DNA from: Bacteroidales bacterium
Lineage (GTDB): Bacteria; Bacteroidota; Bacteroidia; Bacteroidales; Lentimicrobiaceae
DNA: 64,000 bases
Direction: 5' to 3'
Assembly: GCA_016705005.1 (NCBI GenBank)
Contig: JADIZB010000001.1
Span: forward strand, 806,001 to 870,000
Below are positions 26,524 to 36,132 of this stretch, one piece after another. The notes under the pieces were generated by a model. The model had not been told where the DNA came from. It did not search any database and was given only the letters and a program-made list of their open reading frames with translations. Numbering within the stretch: the first letter of the stretch is position 1; the number at the start of each line of letters is the position of its first letter. A program made the position numbers and the translations under genes.

Positions 26524-27882
26524 ATGAAAAAGGGCATGAAAGCGGCATTATTTCTGTGGATGATAAGCCTGTTTCCATTCAATTCAGCATTTGCACAAAC
26601 CACTGAAGACTCAGAGGCAAAAACTATAAACAAAGGACCGAAATATGGATCTGATTCGGCAACTTGTGTTATGCACCTCTCATTATACAGAGAGTTTTTT
26701 AAGCAAAAGAATTATAAAGATGCTTATCCTCACTGGAAATGGGTATTCAATAACTGTCCTTTAGCCAGCCAGAATACATACATTGATGGTGCAAAACTCG
26801 TAACTTCGAAGATTGACGAAACAAAGGACCCGGTTAAACGCGATTTATTGATAGACACTTTAATGAGCATTTATGACCAAAGGATAACCTACTTTAATCG
26901 GGAAGGATATGTTCTCGGCCGTAAAGGAGTTGATCTTTTCACATTCCGTCCCGAGAATACAGAACAGATTTATCAGGTCTTAAAGAAATCCGTTGATTTA
27001 TCCGGGAATAAGTCTGAAGGCTCCCCTCTTGTCTATTATTTCAGAAGCATTATCGGTATGGTTGATCTTCAAAAGTTAGACAAATCGGCTATTGTTGATG
27101 GGTATGACCAGATTTCCCAGATTATCGATTTCAATCTGAAACTCAATCAGGAAAATGAACAGCAACGGGCCTCCTGGGAAAACATCAAAGGCAATATTGA
27201 ATCTACTTTTGAGCCTTTTGCAACCTGTCCTGACCTTATCAGCATCTATGAGAAAAAATTCGCTGCAAAACCCGAGGATCTGGATTTGCTTAAAAAGATT
27301 ACAAATGTTCTGGACCGAAAGAAATGTACTGATTCAGATTTGTTCTTCAAGGCAACTGAGAATCTTCATAAGCTGGAACCCAGTGCACAATCTGCCTATC
27401 TGATGGGAACGCTGAACCTGAAAAAAGAGAATTTCGGGAAGGCCGCAGATTATATGCAACAGGCTGCCAATCTTTTTGAAGACAATGCTGATAAAATCAA
27501 GGCACTTGAATTGCTGGGCAACATCAATTTCAATCAGCGGAATTATTCGCAGGCAAGATCCAATGCATTAAAAATTCTTCAAATTAATCCATCTTTCGGT
27601 AAAGCATACATTCTGATTGGAGACCTTTACGCTGCCAGTTCATCTATGTGTACCGAGGATGATCTTGGAGGAAAGACTGTTTTCTGGGCAGCTATTGATA
27701 AATACCTGAAGGCCAGGAATGTTGATCCATCTGTTGAGGCAGATGCAAATGCAAGAATTGCCCAATATTCAAAGCACTTTCCTGCATCCAGTGATTTGTT
27801 TTTCAGAGACCTTCATGAAGGCAATTCTTATACTGTTGGTTGTTGGATAAATGAAACAACAACGATTAGAGGTACCAAATAG
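26524..27882 (+). CDS. Secreted tetratricopeptide repeat protein
   Basis: This 452-residue protein has a signal peptide (MKAALFLWMISLFPFNSAFAQ) and TPR-like helix pairs, clearest at about residues 295-400 (AYLMGTLNLKKENFGKAADYMQQAANLF; ALELLGNINFNQRNYSQARSNALKILQINPSFG). Cysteines flank the N-terminal and C-terminal parts. TPR proteins of this kind commonly scaffold complexes in the periplasm. Here the partners may be the neighbouring barrel protein and LptC. No specific function is known to me. Confidence 0.8.
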   Translation: MKKGMKAALFLWMISLFPFNSAFAQTTEDSEAKTINKGPKYGSDSATCVMHLSLYREFFKQKNYKDAYPHWKWVFNNCPLASQNTYIDGAKLVTSKIDETKDPVKRDLLIDTLMSIYDQRITYFNREGYVLGRKGVDLFTFRPENTEQIYQVLKKSVDLSGNKSEGSPLVYYFRSIIGMVDLQKLDKSAIVDGYDQISQIIDFNLKLNQENEQQRASWENIKGNIESTFEPFATCPDLISIYEKKFAAKPEDLDLLKKITNVLDRKKCTDSDLFFKATENLHKLEPSAQSAYLMGTLNLKKENFGKAADYMQQAANLFEDNADKIKALELLGNINFNQRNYSQARSNALKILQINPSFGKAYILIGDLYAASSSMCTEDDLGGKTVFWAAIDKYLKARNVDPSVEADANARIAQYSKHFPASSDLFFRDLHEGNSYTVGCWINETTTIRGTK

Positions 27883-27895
27883 TTGATTATTTCCG

Positions 27896-28486
27896 GTGAA
27901 GGACAAACTTTGTTTCCCAAAACTGGGGCATATTCTTAAAGGCGTTGTCATGCTTAGCGTGGCAGCGCTTTTGAGCTGTAATAATGACCTCAGTGAAGTA
28001 AACCGGTTAAACCAAGCGGATACCACACCAACAATGTTTGCCAGAGACGTTTCGATAGCGGAAAGTGAATTTGGAAGAATTAAATACAATCTGACATCTC
28101 CTTATCTCAAACGGTATGAAATGCCGGGAAAGGGCTCCAGTACAATATTTCCATCCGGATTCAGGGTTGTTTTCTTCGATTCTTTGCAGCCTGACAAAAT
28201 CAGGACTGAAATAACTGCTGAGTATGGACTGGATGATGAAAGCAACAGGAGAATGGAAGCAAAAACAAATGTAATTGTAGTAAACCATCTCAAGGGTGAA
28301 AAACTAACTACTGAACACCTTGTTTGGGATAAAATTAAAAGAAAAGTATACTCTGATAAATTTGTTACCATTACAACCATTGATAAAATCATTTATGGAG
28401 AGGGGATGGAGTCTGATGAAAAATTTGAACGCTGGTCGATAAAAAAACCCAGAGGTGAAATGTACATCAATGAAAGTCAGAAGTAG
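27896..28486 (+). CDS. lptC: LPS export ABC transporter periplasmic protein LptC
   Basis: This 196-residue protein has a lipoprotein-type signal (MLSVAALLSC) and an LptC/OstA-like beta-jellyroll (GFRVVFFDSLQPDKIRTEITAEYG; KRKVYSDKFVTITTIDKIIYGEGMESD). LptC receives lipopolysaccharide from LptBFG and passes it to LptA. The Bacteroidota form is often a lipoprotein rather than a TM-anchored protein. The start is GTG 27896, 13 nt after the TPR gene. Confidence 0.85.
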   Translation: MKDKLCFPKLGHILKGVVMLSVAALLSCNNDLSEVNRLNQADTTPTMFARDVSIAESEFGRIKYNLTSPYLKRYEMPGKGSSTIFPSGFRVVFFDSLQPDKIRTEITAEYGLDDESNRRMEAKTNVIVVNHLKGEKLTTEHLVWDKIKRKVYSDKFVTITTIDKIIYGEGMESDEKFERWSIKKPRGEMYINESQK

Positions 28487-28509
28487 TTCAATGCCACTAT
28501 TCTGTTGAT

Positions 28510-28517
28510 TACCTTTG
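28510..28517 (+). promoter_or_regulatory. -7 promoter element before the CorC-like gene
   Basis: TACCTTTG fits the consensus, 22 nt before ATG 28540, suggesting an internal promoter in the envelope block. Confidence 0.45.
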
Positions 28518-28539
28518 TAATTTATCCGATCATTTAATA

Positions 28540-29808
28540 ATGGATTTATTAATCCCGATTCTGATCAGCCTGTTATTCTCGGCATTTTTTTCGGGAATGG
28601 AAATTGCATTTGTTTCTTCCAACAAACTCAAAATTGAGGTCGACAAAAACAAAGACCTTCTTCCAGCCCGTATTCTTTCAGGATTTGCCCGGCGCCAGTC
28701 GCGGTTTATAGGGGCAATGCTGCTGGGTAATAACATTGCACTTGTTATTTACGGGATTTATTCGGCAAGGCTCCTTTATGACCCGCTTTTACGCATCATA
28801 CCTCAGGGAATTGGCTCTGCAGTAATATTGTTGATTCTGCAAACACTTTTATCGACAATGGTAATATTGGTTGTGGCAGAATTTCTCCCAAAAATGCTTT
28901 TCAGAATCAATCCCAATAAAATTATTGAGTTTTTTGCCATTCCAACATACATAATCTATGTACTTATCTATCCCGCTATTATATTATTTATAGGCCTGTC
29001 GGAACTTATACTTCATTACATATTCAGGATTAACATCACACAACCCGACTATTCATTCAGTGCTGTAGACCTTGATCACTATCTGAAAGAATCGGCTATT
29101 CTTCAGCCAGCGGAGCATGAGGATTTTCAGGAGATTCAGATGTTTCAGAATGTGAGGGATCTTGGAAACATCAAACTCCGTGAATGTATGGTTCCCAGGA
29201 ATGAAATTGCAGCAATCAATTCCAACGAAAGTATTGAATCTCTCAATAGTTTATTTATTGAATCCGGACATTCAAAAATCCCGGTCTATCACGATTCCAT
29301 AGATAACATCATTGGTTATGCCCATTTATTTGATCTGTTCGGGAAACCTGAAAAAATCAGTGAAATTATAAAGCCGGTAATGATCGTTCCTGAAACAATG
29401 CCTGCAAACAAGTTGCTGAACATGTTTATTTCTGAACGAAAAAGTGTTGCCCTGGTTGTTGATGAATTTGGTGGTACCGCCGGTATGCTGACAATTGAAG
29501 ATATCATTGAAGAAATTTTCGGAGAAATCGATGATGAGTTTGATGTTGAAGATCTTATTGAAAATCAGCTTGATAATGACGAATATCTTTTTTCTGGCCG
29601 GCTTGAGATAGACTACCTCAATCAGAAATATGGCTTGAAACTTGCAGAAACCGATGACTATGAAACCCTTGCAGGCTATATCATCCATCATCACGAAAGC
29701 ATCCCGGGAATCAATGAAGAAATTATAATTGACAACTTCCTGTTCACTATTGTTCAGGCAACAGATACAAAAATAGAACAGGTTTTACTACGTCTGAATC
29801 CCACCTGA
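28540..29808 (+). CDS. CNNM/CorC-type protein (DUF21, CBS pair, CorC_HlyC domain)
   Basis: The 422 residues comprise four hydrophobic segments (DUF21, about 1-170), two CBS domains (about 205-330, MVPRNEIAAINSNESIESL and VVDEFGGTAGMLTIEDIIEEIFGEI) and a C-terminal CorC_HlyC domain (about 345-420). Family members are linked to Mg2+/Co2+ transport; the Bacteroidota homologue GldE is tied to gliding and T9SS function. Which of these applies cannot be told from sequence. Position after lptC is often seen in the phylum. Confidence 0.85.
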   Translation: MDLLIPILISLLFSAFFSGMEIAFVSSNKLKIEVDKNKDLLPARILSGFARRQSRFIGAMLLGNNIALVIYGIYSARLLYDPLLRIIPQGIGSAVILLILQTLLSTMVILVVAEFLPKMLFRINPNKIIEFFAIPTYIIYVLIYPAIILFIGLSELILHYIFRINITQPDYSFSAVDLDHYLKESAILQPAEHEDFQEIQMFQNVRDLGNIKLRECMVPRNEIAAINSNESIESLNSLFIESGHSKIPVYHDSIDNIIGYAHLFDLFGKPEKISEIIKPVMIVPETMPANKLLNMFISERKSVALVVDEFGGTAGMLTIEDIIEEIFGEIDDEFDVEDLIENQLDNDEYLFSGRLEIDYLNQKYGLKLAETDDYETLAGYIIHHHESIPGINEEIIIDNFLFTIVQATDTKIEQVLLRLNPT

Positions 29809-29917
29809 AATGCTAATTAATTGAAACAAAGGGCAGCTGAATTTAGTAAAAACGCAATAAAGGCCATAAAAAAGTCCTGACAATCCCAATTTTATTTTTA
29901 TACTAACAGTTTTATTG

Positions 29918-29925
29918 TAAATTTG
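29918..29925 (+). promoter_or_regulatory. -7 promoter element for the PpiD-like gene
   Basis: TAAATTTG fits the consensus, 25 nt before ATG 29951. Confidence 0.6.
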
Positions 29926-29950
29926 CACCCTCTTATAAAAATTTACTAAA

Positions 29951-32077
29951 ATGGCATTAATCGGAGATATTCGTAAACGGTCCGGACTTCTTACCATCAT
30001 CATCGGTGTAGCTCTTGCACTTTTTGTACTTGGCGACTTCCTGTCGAACCGCAGCCCAAGGGGAGGCCGGGGAAATAACATCATTGCTGAAATAAACGGT
30101 GAAAAGATACTGGCAACCGACTTTAACCAACGTGTTGAAGATAATATGGAAGCCCAGAAACTCAACACCGGCAAGGAGAACCTGACATCTGATGAACAGT
30201 TTCAGATCAGACAGCAGACCTGGGATCAGGTTGTAAATGAAACACTTCTGATGGAAGAAGTTTCGAAACTCGGAATTTCCGTTACAACCGAAGAACTTGA
30301 TGATCAGATCCGCGGAAAAAATCCGCACAGCTATATTGTTCAAAGTTTCCGTGATCCTAAAACCGGTCAGTTTGACCCGGCCAGTGTGGTTAATTTTCTT
30401 CAGAATCTTGACAAGGTTGATCCTCAGATGAAAGATCGTTACCTGATGATTGAGAAAGCCATAAAGGAAGATCGTCTGAACACCAAATACCGGAATCTGA
30501 TCGGTAAAGCCTTCTATGTTCCGAAAGCTTTTGCTAAACGTGATTATGAAGCACGCAACACACGGATGAAGGTACGATACTACGGGGCTTCTTATACAAC
30601 CATTGCAGATAGCCTTGTTAAAGTCACTGATGCTGATTTTGAAAAATTCTACAATGAAAATAAACATAAATACCAACAGGAAGCTTCACGCGACATTGAG
30701 TATGTAACTTATGATGTACTTCCATCGGCTGATGACCGGGATAAGATCAACCGTGAAGTTCAGGGATTATACACTGAATTTACTTCTGCTGAAAATGCCG
30801 TTGCTTTCGTAAACTCGACTTCTGATGAGCGCTACGACAGCACATGGAAGAAGAAAGGTTCACTACCATACCAGATTGATAGCCTGATGTTTAATTCATC
30901 TATTGGAACTGCCTTTGGACCATATATAGAGAATAACACCTTCCAGATGGCTCGACTGATTGATGTTCAAACACGACCTGATTCACTCAAGGCGAGTCAT
31001 ATTCTGATCTCTTATAAGGAAACTAATGTCAATCCTGATACCAAACTCACAAAAGAGCAGGCAAAAGCCAAAGCCGACAGCGTTTATAAACTGGTAAAGA
31101 CAAATGGGGCAAAATTTGATGAGCTGGCTGGTACAATCAACGATGACCAGACTGCTGCCAAGACTAAAGGAGATCTCAATTGGTTTGCCGATGGTTCAAT
31201 GGTGCCAGCTTTTAATTCTGCCGTTCTGAACGGTAAAATTGGTGATGTTACTCTGGTAGAGACCCAGTTTGGTTTTCATATTATCAAAATCACCGGAAAA
31301 ACTGCCCCAATTAAGAAAGTTCGCGTAGCCATGGTTAAGCGACTGATTGAACCTAGTTCAAAGACAATGCAGGATGTTTACACCCAGGCCAGTCAGTTCG
31401 CTTCAGAAGCCAAAAACATGGAAGGGTTTACCAAACTGATAGAACAAAAGAAACTCACAAAACGTCTTGCAGAGCGTATCAGTGCCGATCAGAATTCATT
31501 ACCTGGCTTACCCCAGGCAAGGCAGATCGTTATCTGGTCATTTAACAAGGAAACAGAAAAGGGAAGTATTTCTCCGGTGTTTGATCTGGAAGGCCGGTAT
31601 ATGATAGCTGTATTGAAAGATATTCGCGAAAAAGGTACACCAACCCTTGAACAACTTAAGGAATATATTGAGCCAATGGTTAAACGCGAAAAGAAAGCTG
31701 AAACGCTGATAGCATCTATTAGTAAGACCATTAAAACAATGGCCGATCTGGAAAAAGGATATGCTTTACTCGGAATGAAAGCCGATACCAATGAAGTCAC
31801 TTTTGCAAACTCAAACCTTCCTGGTTATGGTAAAGAAGATGATGTGATCGGAGTTATGTTTACGATGAAGCAAGGACAAATGTCAAAGCCTGTCAAGGGC
31901 AATCAGGCTGTCTTTATTATAGTTGCTGATCAGATAACACCAGCTCCGCCAAAAGATGATCTTACACCGGAAAAGCGCATGCTTATCAATGCATTTGCTA
32001 CAAGAGCACAACGTGAGCCAGCCGAAGCACTAAAACGAAAGGCTGAAATTGAAGATAATCGTTTATTGTTCTATTAA
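29951..32077 (+). CDS. PpiD/SurA-like membrane-anchored peptidyl-prolyl isomerase
   Basis: This 708-residue chaperone has an N-terminal transmembrane anchor (LLTIIIGVALALFVLGDFL, residues 13-31), a SurA-N-type helical domain (about 45-230) and a parvulin rotamase domain (about 345-455, starting SLKASHILISY). A second helical and parvulin-like C-terminal region follows. It should assist folding of outer-membrane proteins at the periplasmic face of the inner membrane. It ends in a strong terminator, closing the block that began with coaX. Confidence 0.9.
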   Translation: MALIGDIRKRSGLLTIIIGVALALFVLGDFLSNRSPRGGRGNNIIAEINGEKILATDFNQRVEDNMEAQKLNTGKENLTSDEQFQIRQQTWDQVVNETLLMEEVSKLGISVTTEELDDQIRGKNPHSYIVQSFRDPKTGQFDPASVVNFLQNLDKVDPQMKDRYLMIEKAIKEDRLNTKYRNLIGKAFYVPKAFAKRDYEARNTRMKVRYYGASYTTIADSLVKVTDADFEKFYNENKHKYQQEASRDIEYVTYDVLPSADDRDKINREVQGLYTEFTSAENAVAFVNSTSDERYDSTWKKKGSLPYQIDSLMFNSSIGTAFGPYIENNTFQMARLIDVQTRPDSLKASHILISYKETNVNPDTKLTKEQAKAKADSVYKLVKTNGAKFDELAGTINDDQTAAKTKGDLNWFADGSMVPAFNSAVLNGKIGDVTLVETQFGFHIIKITGKTAPIKKVRVAMVKRLIEPSSKTMQDVYTQASQFASEAKNMEGFTKLIEQKKLTKRLAERISADQNSLPGLPQARQIVIWSFNKETEKGSISPVFDLEGRYMIAVLKDIREKGTPTLEQLKEYIEPMVKREKKAETLIASISKTIKTMADLEKGYALLGMKADTNEVTFANSNLPGYGKEDDVIGVMFTMKQGQMSKPVKGNQAVFIIVADQITPAPPKDDLTPEKRMLINAFATRAQREPAEALKRKAEIEDNRLLFY

Positions 32078-32091
32078 TCAGGACATTAGTT

Positions 32092-32121
32092 AAAAAAAGC
32101 TACCAAAAGGTAGCTTTTTTT
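32092..32121 (+). terminator. Intrinsic terminator
   Basis: The AAGCTACC arm and GGTAGCTT arm pair around AAAA, flanked by A- and T-runs extending the stem to about 12 bp. It ends the ppiD transcript and could act in both directions. Confidence 0.9.
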
Positions 32122-32182
32122 ATGGGTTCTCCTATGCTTTTTCTTTGATTTTCACTATCTTTATTCAAGGAAAAACCCAATC

Positions 32183-32878
32183 ATGCTTCATCAAATTGGC
32201 GAAGATGTTATTTCATTGTTTTACCCAAGGGTCTGCCTTGCCTGTGGGAATATTCTGTTCAGGAATGAGGATGTTTTGTGTTTTTCCTGTATGTATCATT
32301 TGCCAAAAACAGGTTTCCATCTGATAGAGGATAACCCTGTAGCCAGGCAATTCTGGGGTAAAATTGGATTCTTTTCGGCTGCCTCCTGCTACTATTTTAC
32401 CAAGGGAAGCAAAGTTCAGCACCTGGTTCACCAATTTAAATACAAAGGATATAAAGAGATCGGAGCCTATGTTGGCAAACTTTATGGTCCGGAATTAAAA
32501 AAATCACGACTGTTTAATTCCGTTTCTTCTGTTATCCCGGTTCCGCTTCATCCGTTAAAACTTGCTAAAAGAGGGTATAACCAGGCAGAATGGTTTGCAA
32601 AAGGATTGGCAGAATCGATGAAAACAGAACTTGATACTTCTACATTGATAAGGGCCTACTCTTCTGAAACTCAAACAAGGAAATCAAGATTCAGCCGTTG
32701 GGAAAATGTCAGAGAGATATTTAAAGTCACTGATATTGCACGGCAAGCGGGCAAACATGTGCTTCTTGTTGACGATGTTATTACAACCGGGTCGACCCTG
32801 GAGGCGGCAGGTCAAACATTGCTGTGCATTCCTGGCATTCAGATTAGTGTTGTGTCTATCGCCTGTGCTGTGAAATAA
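32183..32878 (+). CDS. ComF-family phosphoribosyltransferase-like protein
   Basis: This 231-residue protein has an N-terminal zinc-ribbon (CLACG...CFSCMYHLP) and a PRTase domain with the PRPP loop VLLVDDVITTGSTLEAAG. In naturally transformable bacteria ComF takes part in DNA uptake or processing of incoming strands. Most Bacteroidota carry it without other recognised competence genes, so its role here is open. It converges on pyk with only 3 nt between stops. Confidence 0.9.
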   Translation: MLHQIGEDVISLFYPRVCLACGNILFRNEDVLCFSCMYHLPKTGFHLIEDNPVARQFWGKIGFFSAASCYYFTKGSKVQHLVHQFKYKGYKEIGAYVGKLYGPELKKSRLFNSVSSVIPVPLHPLKLAKRGYNQAEWFAKGLAESMKTELDTSTLIRAYSSETQTRKSRFSRWENVREIFKVTDIARQAGKHVLLVDDVITTGSTLEAAGQTLLCIPGIQISVVSIACAVK

Positions 32879-32881
32879 CGA

Positions 32882-34303
32882 TTATACCATACTTAGTTTC
32901 AGCATATTGGTTTTACCTGCCTTGCCTATTGGAATGCTTGAGACGTAGATTATGTAGTTGCCCTGGGTTATAAAACCACGGGCAAGCAGTACTTTACGCA
33001 TTTCAACCATGGCAGTATCAGTACTGGAGAATTTTTCAAAAAAAATACCTTGTACTCCCCAAACCAGATTCAGGGCACAAAGTAGTTGTTGGTTGCTACA
33101 GAAAATAAAAATTCCGGAACCTGTTCTGTGGCTGGCCAGTTTAAATGCCGAATAGCCTGTATGAGTCATTGCTATCAAGGCATGGGCATTGACCTTATGT
33201 GCCAGATCACATGCTGCCATGATGATAGAGTCAGAGATTCTACGCTCCAATGCAGAATTTCTTACTTCAAAGTTTTGAATACTCCTGCCATTGGTTTCAA
33301 CGCTGGTGATAATTCTGTTCATCGTCTCAACCGTTTCAACCGGATAATTTCCTATTGAGGTTTCACCACTTAACATCAATGCATCCGCTCCGTCCAAAAC
33401 CGAATTAGCGACGTCGTTTACTTCTGCTCTGGTTGGCCTTATGCCGGAGATCATACCTTCCATCATCTGAGTTGCGATAATTACTGGCTTTGAAGAAGCA
33501 ATACAAAGTCCTGCCAGCATTTTCTGAACTAAAGGCACTTTTTCCATGGGTATTTCAACCCCCAGATCACCCCGTGCAACCATAACAGCATCTGCTACAG
33601 CAATTATTTCTTCAGCATTTTCAACAGCTTCCGGTTTTTCGATTTTTGCAATTATCCGCGGAGAGGTTCCGCAACATATTTCGTTCAGTTTCGAACGAAG
33701 ATCTGTAATGTCGGCAGCTGATCTTACGAAAGACAATGCAACCCATTGTATGTTTTTGGAAACAATAAAATCAAGGTCCCTTAAATCCTTATCCGAGAGA
33801 CTTGGAAGCCTGAGTGTCGTTTTGGGAAGATTTACACCCTTTCTTGAATGTAAGATACCACCCTGAACAACTTTTACCTGAACTTCATCGGCACCATTGG
33901 AAGAAACAACTTTCAGGAGCAGCTTGCCATCATCCAGCAAAACATCATCACCGGGCTTTACATCCTCGGCAAAATGTTCATAGTTCAGACTAATCCGGTT
34001 GCCGTGGCAACCTGTATCCCGTGTTGTAATAATCATATCGTCACCAGCCGTGAGCGTCATTAAATCATTTTCAACCTCCCCGGTTCTGATCTTTGGACCA
34101 GAAAGATCAGCAAGGGTAGCTACATGTAGTCCCAGTTCAGCATTTAAACGATCGATCAATCTGATCGATTCATCATGCATTTCATGTGTCCCATGGGAGA
34201 AATTCAGCCTGAATACATTTACCCCGGCCAACATCAGGTTTCTCACAATTTTTTCGGAAGAAGAGGCCGGTCCGAGAGTTGCTACAATTTTTGTTCTTCT
34301 CAT
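32882..34303 (-). CDS. pyk: Pyruvate kinase
   Basis: It converts phosphoenolpyruvate and ADP to pyruvate and ATP in glycolysis. The 473-residue product starts MRRTKIVATLGPASS and shows LSGPKIRTGE, the active-site IIAKIEKPEA lysine motif, VARGDLGVEIP and the RPTRAEVNDVANSVLDGADALML segment, plus a C-terminal allosteric domain. ATG 34303 is chosen because a -7 element lies just upstream and a longer reading would begin before the transcript start. Confidence 0.97.
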   Translation of the reverse strand: MRRTKIVATLGPASSSEKIVRNLMLAGVNVFRLNFSHGTHEMHDESIRLIDRLNAELGLHVATLADLSGPKIRTGEVENDLMTLTAGDDMIITTRDTGCHGNRISLNYEHFAEDVKPGDDVLLDDGKLLLKVVSSNGADEVQVKVVQGGILHSRKGVNLPKTTLRLPSLSDKDLRDLDFIVSKNIQWVALSFVRSAADITDLRSKLNEICCGTSPRIIAKIEKPEAVENAEEIIAVADAVMVARGDLGVEIPMEKVPLVQKMLAGLCIASSKPVIIATQMMEGMISGIRPTRAEVNDVANSVLDGADALMLSGETSIGNYPVETVETMNRIITSVETNGRSIQNFEVRNSALERRISDSIIMAACDLAHKVNAHALIAMTHTGYSAFKLASHRTGSGIFIFCSNQQLLCALNLVWGVQGIFFEKFSSTDTAMVEMRKVLLARGFITQGNYIIYVSSIPIGKAGKTNMLKLSMV

Positions 34304-34324
34304 AAGTTCATTCAATAAATTATA

Positions 34325-34332
34325 CAAAAATA
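34325..34332 (-). promoter_or_regulatory. -7 promoter element for pyk
   Basis: On the reverse strand this reads TATTTTTG, giving a leader of about 18 nt. Confidence 0.6.
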
Positions 34333-34402
34333 CCAATTCCACAGCAACACTTTATTATTTCAATCCAACGAAGGGTCATTCACTGACTTGACTTACTATC
34401 AG

Positions 34403-34420
34403 AATGTCTTTCAAGACATT
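34403..34420. repeat. Palindrome between pyk and the MntP-like gene
   Basis: AATGTCTTTCAAGACATT has perfect 8-bp arms around TC. It lies between the two divergent promoters and is a candidate operator. Confidence 0.5.
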
Positions 34421-34460
34421 AAAATACTCTCCAATGTGAATCAGACATGCTTAATTTCAT

Positions 34461-34468
34461 TACTTTTG
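34461..34468 (+). promoter_or_regulatory. -7 promoter element for the MntP-like operon
   Basis: TACTTTTG fits the consensus, 16 nt before ATG 34485. Confidence 0.6.
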
Positions 34469-34484
34469 CAGCCTGAAAATTTCA

Positions 34485-35054
34485 ATGGTGTTATCTCAAT
34501 CTGAAATAGCAGTAATTTCTCTGGCCCTGGCCGCTGACTGTTTCGTAACGACATGGTTTTCTGGCGCCTTGCATAAAAAATTGGGAATCAGACTGGATTT
34601 TAAACTGCCTGTAATTCTTTCTTCTGGCAGGGTGATGTTTCTGGTTATAGGAATTGTTGCCGGACAATTTTTATCTTCATTTTTAACTGATTACATTTTT
34701 ATGACTGGTCTGTCAGTAATATCAATTGTAGGTATCAAGCTTGGAGTTGAATCGCTCCGGTTTTACCCTGAGGAAAAGGTAATTCTGATCGATAATTACA
34801 AAACGGCATTTTTGATTACCATGGCAGGAAGTTTTAATACATTAATTGCAGGGACCGGACTTGGAATTTTCGGATCCGGTTTGACAATGCCATCCCTGAT
34901 AACCTTTTTTGCAGTAGCCTGCTTTTCAATTGCAGGAATTTTAGCCGGGAAGGCATATGGTTACAAACCTTCAATAAGATTCTTTGCCCTCTTTTCCGGT
35001 ATTCTGATCTTCCTTGTTATGCTTCGTCTTTTTATTTTTCACATGGTTAAATGA
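34485..35054 (+). CDS. Putative MntP/YtaF-family membrane transporter
   Basis: This 189-residue protein has six hydrophobic segments and an internal pseudo-repeat. The first helix contains LALAADCFVTTWFSGA, placing an Asp where MntP-type Mn2+ exporters have their conserved DAF motif. Another polar helix, FNTLIAGTGLGIFGSG, mirrors it. The similarity is loose, so transport of Mn2+ is an inference. It is first in an operon with endonuclease I and queD (8-nt gaps). Confidence 0.6.
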   Translation: MVLSQSEIAVISLALAADCFVTTWFSGALHKKLGIRLDFKLPVILSSGRVMFLVIGIVAGQFLSSFLTDYIFMTGLSVISIVGIKLGVESLRFYPEEKVILIDNYKTAFLITMAGSFNTLIAGTGLGIFGSGLTMPSLITFFAVACFSIAGILAGKAYGYKPSIRFFALFSGILIFLVMLRLFIFHMVK

Positions 35055-35062
35055 ATTCTTAA

Positions 35063-36124
35063 ATGAAAAAATTCTTACTGATTGCCTTTTTACCTCTTTT
35101 TACTGTTTCGCTGGCACAACCTCCTGCCGGATACTATAATGCAGCCACCGGGCTGAATGGCACTGCACTTCAGTCTGCATTACACAATATCATCGATAAT
35201 CATAATGTTCAGAGTTATAATTCGCTGCATGATTGTTTCGAAACAACCGACCGTAAGTCCAACGGCACAGTATGGGACATGTATTCAGACAATCCGGGCG
35301 GCAACCCTCCATATGTATTTAATTTTACCTCCGGCGATCAGTGCGGCAGTTATAATGGCGAAGGAGACTGCTATAACCGTGAACATTCGTGGCCGAAAAG
35401 CTGGTTCAATGATATGAGCCCAATGTACTCAGATCTCTTTCATCTCTATCCTACCGATGGTTATGTGAATGGCCGGCGCAGTAATTACCCTTACGGAACC
35501 GTTTCCTCTCCATCGTGGGTTTCGGAAAACGGGTGCAGATTAGGTGATTGCAGCTATCCGGGATATTCAGGTACTGTATTTGAACCCATTGATGAATACA
35601 AGGGTGATTTCGCAAGAACCTATTTCTATATGTCAACGCGATACTATAACGAGGATAACGGATGGCCTGGCAGCGACATGGTAAACGGGTCACAATTACG
35701 TCCCTGGGCACTTTCAATGCTTAAGGAATGGCACCTTAGCGACCCCGTCAGCCAGAAGGAATTCAACCGGAACAATGCCGTTTATAACTATCAGCAAAAC
35801 CGAAACCCATTCATCGATCATCCCGAGTTCGTTTCTCAGATTTGGGGAGGGCCTACTGCCGTTGCAGAAATCAGCTATAATACTGATATAAATATTTACC
35901 CTGTTCCAGCCATTGATTACGTCATAATCGATCACCATGGTTATTACAATCAGGATAAACTCTGCATCAGTGTTACAGATGTCACCGGGCGGAAATACGA
36001 CCCCAAAATCAGCGGTTCGGAAATCTCCCTGAAGATAAATGTTTCTTGTCTGATTCCGGGTTTTTATCTTGTTACCCTGAATGAACCCGGGAAATTACCT
36101 GCATTTGCCCGCTTAATAAAATAA
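35063..36124 (+). CDS. Secreted endonuclease I with T9SS sorting domain
   Basis: This 353-residue protein has a signal peptide (LLIAFLPLFTVSLAQ). Its endonuclease I (EndA/NucM, His-Me finger) domain spans about residues 20-265 and includes CYNREHSWPKSWF with the catalytic His and YPTDGYVNGRRSNYP. The C-terminal domain (about 278-353; NIYPVPAIDYVIIDHH, IPGFYLVTLN) matches T9SS type A sorting signals, so the nuclease should be exported across the outer membrane. It could degrade extracellular DNA for nutrients. Confidence 0.92.
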   Translation: MKKFLLIAFLPLFTVSLAQPPAGYYNAATGLNGTALQSALHNIIDNHNVQSYNSLHDCFETTDRKSNGTVWDMYSDNPGGNPPYVFNFTSGDQCGSYNGEGDCYNREHSWPKSWFNDMSPMYSDLFHLYPTDGYVNGRRSNYPYGTVSSPSWVSENGCRLGDCSYPGYSGTVFEPIDEYKGDFARTYFYMSTRYYNEDNGWPGSDMVNGSQLRPWALSMLKEWHLSDPVSQKEFNRNNAVYNYQQNRNPFIDHPEFVSQIWGGPTAVAEISYNTDINIYPVPAIDYVIIDHHGYYNQDKLCISVTDVTGRKYDPKISGSEISLKINVSCLIPGFYLVTLNEPGKLPAFARLIK

Positions 36125-36132
36125 TAACGGGA

